The notes under the pieces: model-generated
Databases searched by the model: none
What the model was told of the DNA's origin: nothing
What the model saw: the letters and a program-made list of their open reading frames with translations, nothing else
Shown here: positions 35,120-47,820 of the stretch, one piece after another
Position numbering within the stretch: the stretch's first letter is position 1
How the letters are laid out: every line of letters starts with the position of its first letter
Program-made: the position numbers and the translations under genes
Assembly: GCA_920105625.2 (NCBI GenBank)
Contig: OV050033.1
Span: 125,053,821 to 125,117,820, forward strand
Source of the DNA: Clusia tigrina
Taxonomy: Eukaryota; Arthropoda; Insecta; Diptera; Clusiidae
Direction of reading: 5' to 3'
Length of the DNA: 64,000 nucleotides

Positions 35120-36150
35120 GACAGCTAATGAGATTCAAGAACTAGCACCGATATCCTTATCCGTATGCTTCTCACAGTAAAATGAAGACATTAGCTCATT
35201 TCAATTTGTACCACCTCATTTAGATTCACTCAATACATGAACTCTTATCTTATCCCTATTTGAGTGACTTTCAAAATTAGCTCCTTTGACATGGGTCATT
35301 TAACCAACCCATATTGAATCAAACAGAACAAGGACACCTGCGTATGTTTCTCTGATTAAATTATAATATTACCTAATTTGCAATGGCTTATTGAACCACC
35401 TCATATTGAGTCACTCATTACATAAGCATGCATTTTAACCTTCGCAGAGGAACATTAAAATGTTATCTTATTTCAAAGGATTCATTGAAGCACCTCATAT
35501 TGGATCTGTCAGAACATGAACATCTCTCATATGCCCATTCGAGCAAACTTAAAAGGATATCTCATATGAAGCAGTTCATTATAATTTCATATGGAATCAC
35601 TCACTGCATAAAGACTCATGGTATCTTTCTCATATCTTAAATGTTACCTTGTTTCAAAGGGTTCAATGAACCACCCAATATCTGGTCACTCAGTACTTGA
35701 ATACTTGCCGTGAACTTATTTGAATAATTCTTCAATGTGATATCATTTGAAATGGTTCGTTGTACCGTATTGAATCACCAAATATATAACACCTTCGTAT
35801 GTTACTCAGAGGAACTTTGGAATGTTAGCTCATTTGTAGTGGTTCATTGTACCACCTTTTAGTCACTCAGTATATGAACACCTATCGTATCCCTATTTGA
35901 GTGACTTGAAAATGTTAACTGATTTGAAGCATAGAGTCGCATTCTTGAAAAACAAACTTTTTGTATGTTGGCGCCAATTACTCAATAGCTCTCATTTTCA
36001 TATCGCAGCGCCACTCTGGTTACTACCTCCGACCGATCTCTTCAATGTCGAAAAATGAGTGACATTTCAGATTGTGACTCTTATTTCTTTACTCTATGTT
36101 TGAAGTGGTTTAGTGTAACACCTCATATTGAGTCACTCATATGACAAACT
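35120..36150. repeat. Satellite-like array, unit about 93 bp, diverged
   Basis: The phrase GGTTCATTGTACCACCTCAT, followed by TTGAGTCACTCA and later TATCCCTATTTGAGTGA, recurs at about 35211, 35307, 35398, 35491, 35578, 35672, 35765 and 35848, and again after an insertion at 36119. Spacing is 83-96 bp. Copies differ by many substitutions but keep period and order. The last regular unit is interrupted by a 169-bp insertion (separate entry). Confidence 0.85.
35930..36098. mobile_element. 169-bp TIR element inserted in the 93-bp array
   Basis: Ends are CATAGAGT and ACTCTATG, perfect 8-bp inverted repeats. The flanking sequence on both sides is TTTGAAG, a 7-bp direct repeat that matches the position TTTGAAATGG in uninterrupted units. 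Subterminal GAGTCGCATTC and GATTGTGACTC extend the inverted similarity imperfectly. There is no coding sequence. The CA...TG ends suggest hAT-like, whose usual target duplication is 8 bp; 7 bp leaves that uncertain. Confidence 0.72.
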
Positions 36151-36219
36151 AATTCACTCAAGCAAATTAGCTGCAATGGAGTATTTTGCCGCAACTAATA
36201 CAGACATGTATAATGCAGG

Positions 36220-37640
36220 CGATCTAGTGAGTAATTCATCTTCTAATATAATTTTGTTTAAAAATTCATAATTTTGTCCCACTGTACCAATTCTCTGCCT
36301 CAATCACATGTGAAAAATCAAAAGACAACAACAACAGAAAAATATATAAATAAACATGAATATAAACAAAAATTGTTGCTTAGACTGCCACCAACCAATC
36401 ACGGAGCACAGCTTGAGTTGTTGTTGTTGTTATCGATGTAGTTGTTGTCTCCTATCAGTTGGCAGAAGGCGCAATAGAGGCGATTTTTATGTGATTTCTT
36501 GAACAATTCGAAGGGAGAAAATTCCTTTTCAAGCCAGCAAACGAAAAAGTTAGCTCAGAGTCTCGATCTTTGCAGCGAGGCAGGTTCACTAATACCACCA
36601 ATAATAGTGGTAGAAGTAGTGGCAGTGGTAGTGTTGCTATTGTTGTTATTGTTGTTGTTGTTGTTATTGTTGTTGTTGTTATTGTTGTTTTAGATGATAA
36701 CTCGTATGTAACAGGAGACACGCTCTACTGAACATGAGGTTCGATTAAATGTTAATGTTGGTTAACTTTGGGCTTTTCACGATGAGTGTTCGCAGTTGTA
36801 GCGCAAGTGTACCCAGTCAGAGCCTACGAGCAGACGTTATTTTTGGCTTCACCTACTACACAAATAAGAACAACAACAACAAAAAGAAGCAGAAGAAATA
36901 CGGCAGCATTCACACAAAGTGGCTTTTGTTTTTTTTTACCTATATTTTGTTTCTTCTTTTATTATAATTTAATTTGAAGTTTTGGCATAGAGAAGCAATG
37001 CGGTCGGAAGCAGTGTGTCGAAGCTGAGGCAGGCAGTCAGTCAGCCAGGCAGCCAGGCAGGTGTTTTGAACCCAAGCCCAGCTACCGCGAGCCAAGTCAT
37101 TGTTTGTCTTTTGCACTTCACTTCATTTTGCAGCGCTTGGATGCTCAGCTCAGCGCGGCTCACCTCAGAGCACCTCACCTCAACTCACCGCAACACCGCT
37201 CGACTCGCCACTACTCCACTCACTTGTGGGTCGCTTATTAAAGTACGATTTGTTTAATGATTTTTACCCTATTCGCACAATTCAGCTAGCGAGGAGGGAG
37301 GGCTTTGGTATAAATTTCTATTTAAATTACATGTGAAGCATCCGAAGTTCGAAATTAATTGTTTTATTATGCAAAAACACAGGTAAATGTGAAAAGAGAA
37401 GCGTAATGAAATGAGCAGATTACGCCGACGATTGGCGGAGTTGGCTGGAGTTGCATTTGAAATTTAGTGCTAAATTAATGGGTGCAGGCGAAGATTTGTT
37501 TCGAAATGTTAAACAATCAACCAACGAAGCATTTTAATGCATTTGGCGTTAGTTAATTAAACAATTGCTCGGTTCGGACAGAAAGGCAAGCAAGATTTCT
37601 GTAGCGGCATCTTCTTTTATAGATTTCCGGGCAGGCTACT
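36220..37640. other. Mixed-composition unique block with TTG repeat
   Basis: Holds the GTTGTTGTTATTGTTG tract at 36630-36695 and a CAGTCAGTCAGCCAGGCAGC area near 37030. Frames (63-88 codons) read through the simple repeats as leucine or threonine runs. No gene. Confidence 0.4.
36620..36695. repeat. TTG/TTA trinucleotide repeat
   Basis: About 75 bp of GTTGTTATTGTTGTTG repeats. It reads as polyleucine in one plus frame and polythreonine on minus. Confidence 0.8.
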
Positions 37641-40130
37641 ATGGGAAGTTTACAACTGTTCAAAAAGAAACAGAAATTGATGCTTAACTTAACTCATTGC
37701 AGGAGGATGGAAGTATATAATAAGGCAACAAAATTCACCGTATATCGAGGAAATGAATTCTGCAACTCTGAAGTATAACATATGGCAACAAAATCCAGCA
37801 TATGATTTCGGGATCCCTGAAGATTAGAATTGGTGACCCAGCAACCTCACCTAAAGAAGTGGCTACCAACCTCAGCCGACATTACTGGGTCCACGGGAAA
37901 TATTTAAGATCTGAACGTTGTACATACCTGACATGGAAGCTTGATCTATACTACAAAGGACTTGAAGGATTCACTGAACTAAACCCGGACTCATGATATA
38001 AGTTCTGCTCACATTCAGAAGGTAAAGTAAGCAGCTTCACTTTGAATATTAATGAAACAGCATCACAATTTTTATGTAGAAATCTTACTGAAGTAGTTGT
38101 TGAATGCTGAATGGGTTGGAAGAGGTACAAAATATGTTCATGTGTAAGACCGCTGCACTTGTATAAAACTGGAAAAGGATGCAGAAGAGTGGGGAACATC
38201 ATTGTGGTTCTTTCACGAAACCCAGCGTTTTGGGACCCCTTCAGATTATTAGAAAATTAGAAAGAGAATATAGAAAGATTTTTAGAAACTTAGAATCCTT
38301 ATGAGAGCAAAATAAGTTGAAGTGAGCAACGCCAGACTGTGAGGTTATAACATGCCGAAAATCACACCTGAAACTCTCAGGAACGAAATAATCGTATCAA
38401 GGAAATCACTGTATTGAGAATACCATGAAGACTGTTAGTTCGGTATCTTTGTGATGTGTTCCGAGCTGATTTTAGCTTTGTCACAACTAGCAAACAAGAA
38501 AGCCCACATTGACCATATGATATTCTGGTGAACTAGAGGCTTCGGGTCCCCATATATGCGGAGAATTAATTTTTTCAATGGTTGACAGTGGAAGTAACAC
38601 TCTGGTTTTCGATACTTTGCCATTATTCTTACTAGCTTTCGGTCTCCAACTAGTAAATTCAAGTATTTCGATTACATTGTTTTTGAGTGGATTTGCTTGA
38701 GTGTTTTGGGCTCATCTCTTTTCCAAAGAATGTCCTGAGCCAAACTCAGTCAAAGCTTCAATGAAGTTATTCCAAATCTAACAATGGAATAAAATCATAT
38801 AGGATTATTTTGATTTCAGTCTCAGTTCAATAAGAAGAGACTGCTTCTTACTCCACCGATTCTAATCTGATCTAGTTCCAAAATATGTGTTCATCTTTCG
38901 CAGCTCCCTCCTAAACACAAAGAACAACTTAATATCTGTTATATTCTCAATTGCCACCTGTATTCATTCGTTATTTTAACTTCTCTGCATTCATTCTAAC
39001 CGCCTTCGTCTTTCCCCCCTTTTTCTTAATATTGACTTTGCAGCTGATGTGAACTTCCATCAAAATACTCCTCAAATGCGAGTATTCCACAAATTTATTA
39101 GATGCCATTTAACTGCTCTCCCATCACTCCCGCATCTACCGCAGCTCCTTAACCGATCTCATTAGTTCCCATTTGTTCGCCTCAGCTTCAGTTGTCGGTT
39201 TTTTCTTCCTCTGTTTTTAGAATTTTAATTGGAAATTTTTGCAATTTCATTGCACACAATAATTATTTGCTAAGAATTTTCCACAAACGACGAACTGAGT
39301 TCTGCACATACTCGTACGAACTGAATTTATATGCAGCATAGCCGCATTCGCTGCATACCTCTTCCCTTCCCCTCCGCAATCAGCCGAGAGCCAGTGGCTC
39401 ATTATGAATTCAGCCAAGCCGGGACAGAACTTTTGCCGAAGCTCCGCACTCACATCGAAACGGGACGGAACGATTAATAACAAATATGTGGGGAAATAGA
39501 CGTCGACACTCATATATAAAGTATGGAAAATAATGGCACGGCCGAAGTCCACGCAGAGAGAGCCCCACACCGATCCATGGCTCTGACTCACACATGGGCA
39601 TACAAATATGTTTAAACACAACAAAACCTTCGCCGAATCACAAAGACACGCCGAGTTCTTGGCGCACCGTTTTAGCACAGTTAACAGTTTGGAGAAAGTC
39701 GCCGCCTTGGGTAGATTTCTTTGTATGGGTGTGTTTGTGTCTCACATGTGGGAACTTCGTACATGGCGTCGTCTCTGGAATGACATCGAATGAGACCATC
39801 ATAATCGAGTAGAGCGAAAAAGAACCGCACGGCAAAGTCGTTTCATTGATTTACGAGTTTTTGTTCGCTGGAATTACAACTCGTACTTCACAGTTTGCAA
39901 TCCGGCCGCTGCCGCTGGCTGTGAAGCTGAGTTGTTGTTGTTGGTTGGGAGCCCTTTGGGGGCAAACTTGCTGGGAACAGCGCAAATATTTGGTATCGTA
40001 TCGACGAGGAGCGGCGATAGACGAGATACTATATTTGCGTGATAGAACAATGTACAAAATAATTATGATTGTAAAATATGGAAAAACTTCTGAAGCAACA
40101 ACAAGAAGAAGTTGGGAGAAGTAGTTGTTA
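37641..40130. other. No gene recognised
   Basis: A two-copy, roughly 70-bp repeat (GAAGTATA-AA-ATGGCAACAAAAT at about 37709 and 37770) opens the stretch. 39.2-40.1 kb is GC-richer unique DNA with 143- and 141-codon minus frames (39247-39678 and 39851-40276) without recognisable domains. These are within chance length. Confidence 0.4.
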
Positions 40131-42940
40131 ATGGAACGGGCAGGGCAGACGCCCGTTGGAATAATATATGCAAAATAGATTACGAAGAGACTGACTTGAC
40201 GAAGAATATAATATAAAATAATAAAGAAGGATAGGGAAATGATATGAAGAAAAGGAATTAAGAAATGGAGGACCAACTGAGAAGAGTATCGATACCTATT
40301 CTGAGTAACGAGATATTTACTTGTTCTTGTGAAAATATGATATCAGCTGAGAAATCAGCTGAGAAGCTGCTCTTCAGAACCTACGGCAGAAGTGATGTTT
40401 GTAATGTGGTGAAAAACAGGAGACATCGAAATCCAACTGATCGTCATCTCTCATAACAGAAGTGATGTTAACTTGTTCTGGAACTCGAAGGTGGGCAATA
40501 TTAGAAAGGTAAGGCCAGCTAAGAAGTTTTATCCTCATATATCAGTATAGTAGAAAGCATACAACGGTATGCAGAAATGGGTAAATGATATTGAGAAACC
40601 TTCCCGAATTAAGTATGTTTTTGTGTACCCAAAACAGACCGTGGACTTATGTGAAACAATTAACTAAATGAGATAAAATATCTACCTAGCCTGAGACTAG
40701 ATCAGAAGTACCACAATTGCTCCTACAAACAGGTCGAGCCTAGAAGCAATCTCTATATTCATAGTATTAAAACTATGAAATGAGCTGACGAGAATCTAAC
40801 ATATCGTTTATAGTCTGTCTCCCAGTCACTGTGTCTACATAGTATCCTAAGATATTACTTTCCTATCTTTCAGCGTCTCACAAGTACCCATTGTCTTTCC
40901 ACTTCCGCTTGTCACCTACTTTGGGGCAGAAAATATTCCGAATTATAATTTTTACGATGTTTGTTAGCTGCCCTGAACATATCTAACTAAATCGAGGTAT
41001 TCTTAATTGCTCTATTAGTGTCTCTCGAGATTTTTGAAATGAGAGTATCCGGTCCCTTCACACACTTCTGTCTTCCAGACTTCTTGTCTTCAAGTTCCCT
41101 TCTTAAACTATTTACACCTTTCTCTCAGCAAAAGATTTCAACTCACATTTCTACCACAAATCTTCTATGTACTCGGTATTTGAACATCTGCATTCGGTCC
41201 AACCTCTTCATCGATATTTGTTGATATTCCATTGACCAACGTGGTGTTTACGAAAATCAGTATAAATCCCGACCACAATCTTGCTGTTTACTAAGTGATA
41301 GTAGGATAATGAAGAATCGTAACTGGAGGAGGATCTGACATCATTCCTGCCTACTTTATTTAGTTTGAAACTAGTACCACAGTACTCTGCTACAGATCTA
41401 CTTTAAGTCAAGTATGAAAATTCCCAGTATTTGCTAGAAAGCTGGGATGATGTTTATTTAGCATATTCGTAAAGGATCTCCAGTCTTATCTCTATCACAA
41501 AATCTAGTTTCCCACTCCCAATTCTCAGTCTTCATTTGAAAAATCTGGTAATATTTCTCTTTAACATATTCATTGATAATATCAAATCTCATCCCTATCA
41601 CCGGACTTCGTTTCGTATCCACGCCATTAACGCCATTCTCGTATGAGTTGGGACCTATGAGCATTCTTATGATAGTGCACTTATACCAAATTACAATTAT
41701 TTTACTTTATACGATTATAGTTCATACATATCTCTGGAGTCCCCTGTTATCTTATTCACAGATATCTTGTATGGAGTGCTTCTCCGACATTTTTGAGATT
41801 TAGTCCCGATTTAACTCCATTTCACCATCGATGCTTTCGGTCTATTCCGTCGAAGAAGGAGGATAACTGAAGATCCAATGAACTCTATTCGGCATTTCAG
41901 ATTCCGAATTAAGGATTCCGGATTATGTTGGAATTGTAGGAAGAGAGGATTGCTTCACCAGTTCAGCATCAATGCTCTTCACTGTCTGGCAGTGGTTCAT
42001 GTTAGGCTTCAACAGTAGAAATTCCTCTAAACTAGAAATCCTCATATGACCACTCATATTGAATGCCCAAATTTAGATGCATATCAAGTCTCTACCAACA
42101 CTATCAGTCGATCTACCTAAGGCTCCAGATCCACTAATATCTCTCGATAACTAACCCCAAATCTTGTAATTGATCACAGCGGTTAATGTTTCCCTACCTT
42201 AAACAGCTTTTGAAGTCCCATTCAAACCGCGCTCATCTTACACACTTTCGGCTGGTGTCAGCAGCTAATCGCTGCTTTTCTAGGCTACGCACGATCCCCA
42301 GCAAAATATGTTCCAACCTCAAAACAATAAATATAATTTTTGAACTGTCAGGCAGAGTCACGCATGTGCGCATGCGCGCGGCTCGCAGAGTTTGTCTCTT
42401 TTCTGCAAATCAAAGTTTTGAACTCGCCTTTGCAGAAATCTTCAAATGGCATCAAGTTTTTTGATTGGTTCACGTTGAGGTCTTTTAACGAGCTGCGTTT
42501 TTTTTGTGTGTCGTTTTTTTCTTGTTTGGTTTTTATTTTTGTCTACTATTATTATTTTTTGCCGCCTCGGTTGTTGTGGTTGTTGCTATTATTGTTTGTT
42601 GTTGTATCTTGCTGTCTTTTATTTGTATTTGTATAATAATAACTCACCTATACACGGGCACAATTAAGTTTATGGCCGCAGCCCGAGCAAAGTTTTGAGC
42701 CAAGATGCCGCTCGCAATAGGCGAATAAGCAAAAGTTTAACACTCCAGTGGCTAGTTAAGTCGCTACGTGTATGTGTGAGAGTGTGTGCTGAGTGTTTGT
42801 GTAAGTGTGTGTTTGAGTGCGGCGATAAGGCAGGCGGCCGTTGTGGCGTATGACTGACGTGACTTCGATGTTTATTGAGAGATTAGAACGCAAACTCTGA
42901 AATGGCGCAAACTGGAAAAAAACCATAAATAAGTTCATCA
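40131..42940. other. No gene recognised; weak repeats and TG-rich tract
   Basis: Minor repeats near 40350 (TCAGCTGAGAAATCAGCTGAGAAG is 24 bp of doubled TCAGCTGAGAA), weak roughly 120-bp repeats near 41.46-41.6 kb, and a TGTGTG-rich stretch at 42769-42815. Open frames are up to 98 codons and domain-less. Confidence 0.4.
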
Positions 42941-43159
42941 TTATACAGAGCGCAGCAGTTGATCCCAGGTTGCAGATGAACAGGCAGATTTAGAAAGCAG
43001 AAAACGTAGAAGAAGTGACAAGAAAGATGCATAGAAGTAACAGAAAACATCCTTAGATATCTTAAGTTGAGCCGAAGGGCACAGAAGTTTCATAGGAGGT
43101 GTCCAACAATACAATTTTATTGGCACAGGCGAGTTTGAGTACGGGATTTCATAAGAAAT

Positions 43160-43550
43160 GGAATACGGGCTGGATACGGGTTGCATGCGGGTTGCATGCG
43201 GGTTGCATGGGGGTTGCATACGGGCTGCGTACGGGTTATATATAGACTGCATATGGGTTGTATACGAATTTCATACGGATTGCATAAGGATTGCGTACGA
43301 GTTGTGCACTATATTCATTTGAGTTGCATACGGGTTTCTTACTCGATGGCTTACGGCTTTTGTATGGATTGTGCAAGAGTTGCATACGAGTAGCATACGG
43401 GTTGCATACGGGCTGCATACGGGCTGCATACGAGTTTCATATGGATTACCTATCGGTAGCATACGGGTTGCATACTGTTTGCATTTGAGTAGCATACGAC
43501 TTGCATACTGATTTCATTCGGATTGCATACGTGTTACGTACGGGTTGCAT
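43160..43550. repeat. 11-bp minisatellite, about 35 copies
   Basis: The unit is TTGCATACGGG, with TTTCAT, TTGTAT and CTGCGT variants in the first half and ATGCGGG, TACGAG or TAAGGA in the second. Every third unit is in frame (33 bp = 11 codons), so frames of 60-74 codons stay open on both strands with periodic GCMRV or NPYATRMQ peptides. I treat these as repeat artefacts. Confidence 0.9.
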
Positions 43551-46095
43551 AAAAGGCTACAAAATATCTGTAAAATCTTAAGTTGCTTCTAGAAATTAGA
43601 TCAATCTAGAAATAATACTCGAAGATTGCCCGGATCACATTGAAGTCAGCTGCCTTCTAAATCAGTTATTAGGCAGGTGTGGATGGTTGTATAAGCATGA
43701 GTAATTCCAGTAGTTCGGGAAAGTATATCACTCTCATTCGATAGGAAAACTTACTCATAGAACCCGTGGTAGAGGTATGAATGAGATTCGGCGATAATAG
43801 AACCCTGCTAGAGAATTATATGAGAGGTTCAGTGACTCAAGATTTTGTGCTCTTTATATGTTTATATTGTAAAAGGATTCAAATATGACAGCGTAGAAAA
43901 ATCTTGAAGGTAAGTGACAAAATAGTAGTACTCTTATCTACTGCAATGGCTTTATTTCCACATGAACGTTCCCATTTCTGTCTATTAGATCCCCGAAGTA
44001 CCCACTCGTAGTCTACCCAAACCCTACTCAAATGTCTCTGAATTCTTTTCCATTTTACGTGTACGGTGTACTTTAAATTTGTCTGCATTTTCTCTTCCCT
44101 GTACAAATTGCCATTTGTCCTGTAAGGCAGCGGGTGCATCTAGCACCCTCACCGCCACCATCGCCATCATCAATGGCTTAATTACATGTCAAACCTCAAT
44201 GCTCAACGCACCTGTAGCACATTTTCTTTCCCCCTTGGTCGGAAGAGGCAACCGCGCCAGCAATTAACATTGATGACTTTGAAAACTGCGGCTGCCACTT
44301 TCACGATCCTCTGCATTGAACCTGCATAGAAGTGAGGAAGCACCCCCATTCGAGCACCCTCACGCCGCACTCGATCGAACCCTGCATCGGCATTTTAATT
44401 GAAATGGAATGCGTTCGCTGTTTGGGCATTTGCGCTTGATTGATTTAGCGCGAGCCTTCTTCGTCTGCAGTGTAAAGCAACCGGTTTCCTCTTTAATCCT
44501 CGGCGGGGCTCATCACAGACATGAGGGTAGCGCTGGGCAGGTAACTGTCCTGCAGTAGGGAATTCCCTGCGGCTAATGTTATTTGTATTTACACCTGTCC
44601 TTGTAATGAACTTTTGTGTTTTTCCTACTCTACTGGCAGTGACCTCAGCTCTTTTCGATGGAAGTAAGCGGCGATCTTGTCCGTTGATCTTTTTGCTGAA
44701 TTGGCGAGGTTAATTGGTCGCAAATAGTTGAGGGTTTCCTTACAGGTGAGGGTCAGTTGCATAAATATTAATTATAAAGTATGAGGTACAGATAGAGAAA
44801 GAACATAAGAGGAAGGAAAATAGAAAGGATGATGGCATAGAATAGGCAAAGAAACATATCACAATCAATTCTCTTACTTCACACTTCAAGCAACAAACCT
44901 CTTAACTGTGCTGGAACTCGACTTAGATGAGGTACTCGGTAATCCAGTAATCTGGAAAGAGCTTTTCAACGAGATTTCCACATTAATTTATCTCTACAAT
45001 GTTTGCTTAGTAAAAAAACAAGTGCAGATTAACTTCATAACATTTTAGAGTCTCACCGAATGATCTGCACACCATATCTATCCCTGATTCTGTATCCACT
45101 TCTTTGATGTTCTGCTAGACACCTCTTAGTTCCTCATTATCAAGTTTCACTGTCATAAAATCTAGCACGGTTTGTTTTTGTTCGACACTCTGAACTAGTT
45201 CCCTACTCCAATTCCTTTTGATTAATGAAATCAGCGTTGATTTCCACCCCACTTACCACAAATTCGTCGGGGCAATTATGCATGCACCTCTCTACCAAAT
45301 GCCAGAGCTGATCAACGCTGTCACTAATGTGTGAAACTCAATGTTCCAAAACCGAAAACAAGCACAATTGAATTGTTTTACGAATACTTTTGTGGCCATT
45401 TCTTTTTTCCTTACTTTATCAGGCATTAAACCAGCAAGTGAGTCCAAACGAGTATGTATGTGTGTGTTTTTTGTGTATATGCTGTGTATGTGTGTTTGTT
45501 TGAGCCGTCCGGCACCCCATTAACAGGCAACAAATGCAAATTGTATTTATTTCACAGTTTTATTGGTTCCATTCGATGATCATTCCACCAACACATTCGA
45601 ACGAGCACAGCACACCGCGGCTGTGAGCACAGCGGAAGACTTTTGTTGATTGACTTTTATGGCATGAACAGTCCATGTGTCTGTCTGTCCGTCTTTTTGC
45701 GTCCGTCGCCCTCTCTTGTATGCCGCTGTACTTAGTGACACCATTAATGCCACATTGTTGGAACGGCTCCGTGCACGTTGCCCAACATCCGGCATACTCG
45801 TACTCCGACTGATTCGACCGCTCTGCGCCGACGCATTCGCGTTGCTTTCATCGTCGATTGATTTGGTTTGGAAAAATGTTTATTGCCACAATGAGTATGG
45901 TGTGAAATTTCACACCGAAATGCTTAAATGATTTTCTTGCAATCCGCAAACAAAAAAGGGGGGAAAGTGTTTGTAAAGAAGTCTGCGAGCGAGCTGCGCA
46001 CGCGCGACTGCCATGGGTGCACAGAAGACTCTGATATCAAATTGGAAATTATAAAGTGGTGTTCAGAAGATGAGGTATAATTGGGGGTTAAGAAG
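43551..46095. other. No gene recognised; unique GC-richer stretch 44.1-44.75 and 45.5-46.05 kb
   Basis: The 84-codon plus frame (45677-45931) has no recognisable domain; TGTGTGTTT runs lie near 45463-45500. No repeat of note between 43.55 and 44.1 kb. Confidence 0.4.
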
Positions 46096-46104
46096 ATACC
46101 TGTA

Positions 46105-46455
46105 CGACTGTAGAGGAGTATTATAAAACCCCTTATTTCAGAACTTAGAGATACTCAACAGTAACATGATAACTTGAAAACTTTAGTGGGATATTGTAGA
46201 ACACCATAGAACAGAATTTGGAGATACTCAACAGTAACAGGATACCTCTAGTGGAGTATTAAAGAACACACTAGTACAGAGCTAGGAAATACTCCACAAT
46301 AACATGATACTATGAAAAATCTAATGAAGTATTGTAGAACACAATAGTGCAGGCATGGATGTTCACCTATTACATGACATCTTCAAAAGTCTAGTGGAAT
46401 ATTATAGAACACCATAATACAAAAATTGGAGATACTCAACAATTCACACTTATTT
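46105..46455. repeat. Tandem repeat of about 71 bp, five copies
   Basis: Copies begin with GGAGTATTATAAAAC-type blocks near 46115, 46188, 46255, 46326 and 46397 (spacing 73, 67, 71, 71). Each contains AGAACACCATAGAACAG, GAGATACTCAACAGTAACA and GATA-CTTGAAAA-CTAGTGG phrases with substitutions. Confidence 0.8.
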
Positions 46456-47820
46456 CCTGTCCATATAATCAGGTGATCAATAGTCTTCACGTAGATATGA
46501 GAAACTGAAATCTTTAATATGACCTCTGAGGCAGAGATATATTTCCAAAAATTCGAAGAAATTTTCACGGTAAGATGGAAGATCACAGGAAGATGTGATT
46601 GTATACAATTGTCTGAAAAACTTAAATGTATTATATTGACTAAACAGGATCGTACGAAAGAGCATTTGGATATGAAACACTGATGAATCCATACACTAAC
46701 AAAAATGAGTAGACAAGGAATGGGCAAGGAAAGAATTCTAAGTAAAAATAACTCCTGATAAATATAAATTATATAAAAATAAATGGATATAAATATATAT
46801 ACATAGACGTGGACCTGATATTAAACATTTCATAGAACAGAAATAAAAGAAAAGAGAGAAAGAGCTCTCTTGTAATATGCTCAGTATTAATATAGTTCAA
46901 GTTGATGTAGGAACAGGTTCAAAGTAAGTACAAAAGAGGCAATTCTGTAAAGTGCAAATATTTTCTGGTGCACCTTCAATGATGTTTCAATCACAGTGGG
47001 TACCTCTCCCTTCAAATAGAATAATCGAACAATCTATCATCCTTCATATTATTCGACGGATAGTTCACATTTATTTTCTATTCTCTCTTTGCTTTAAAGA
47101 ATGATCGAACAATCTCTCTTCCTTAATATTATTCTATGGATAGTTACATTTTCATTCTCTGAGCACTGACACGGAATTTTCTTCAAATCAAGTCAGCTTT
47201 GAATTTGAAATCATTGAACCCTGATCTAGATGATGATATCATCATCTAGAAGAGGGTCCTATAATTTTTCAATAACAATATGAGGACTGAATAATAGAAG
47301 GTTCGGAAACTCATAAGTAGTACTCCTAGTATTGGATTCATTTTGAGTCGTAATTTTGATTAAACTAATCAGGGGTTTTTTGTCCGTAGAGTCCTTTGAT
47401 AATTATGCCCAATATCACCAGTCCAATCAGTTGGAGAATTGGTGTATGGTTTATAAGCATGACCATAGTAGAAGGATCATACTTCACATTCGATTTGACT
47501 GATGATCTATAAAATTTTTTATACTATAGCTCCACTTATATCCAGTAAGACCTTGCAACGCATCCCTCCTCCAGATACTATCAAATGAGTCATTATCAAA
47601 CCATACACAAGTCGTTATGGATCAAAGTGGTACATGCTTGCAGTGCAGTGGTGTTCTTGACACATCAATCTCCCTTTATTCCATTGCTAAAAATTGTATT
47701 CTTTATTCACATTTTGTTTCCTCACACTTTTCTTTCACTCTCTCTACCTAAGTTCACTTATTCCTGCTAATTCTGCTCCCTATGCCAGGGTCCGCTTCTC
47801 ACCCCCTCAATTAACATATC
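46456..47820. other. No gene recognised; two-copy 80-bp repeat at 47.02-47.16 kb
   Basis: AATAATCGAACAATCT and AATGATCGAACAATCT lie 80 bp apart. Each is followed by a TATTATTC-GGATAGTT phrase. The minus frame at 46383-46727 (114 codons) has no recognised domain. Confidence 0.45.

Noticed and set aside
43181..43495. Several overlapping 60-74-codon frames with periodic peptides
   Set aside because: All read through the 11-bp array, and frames are open on both strands for the same reason.
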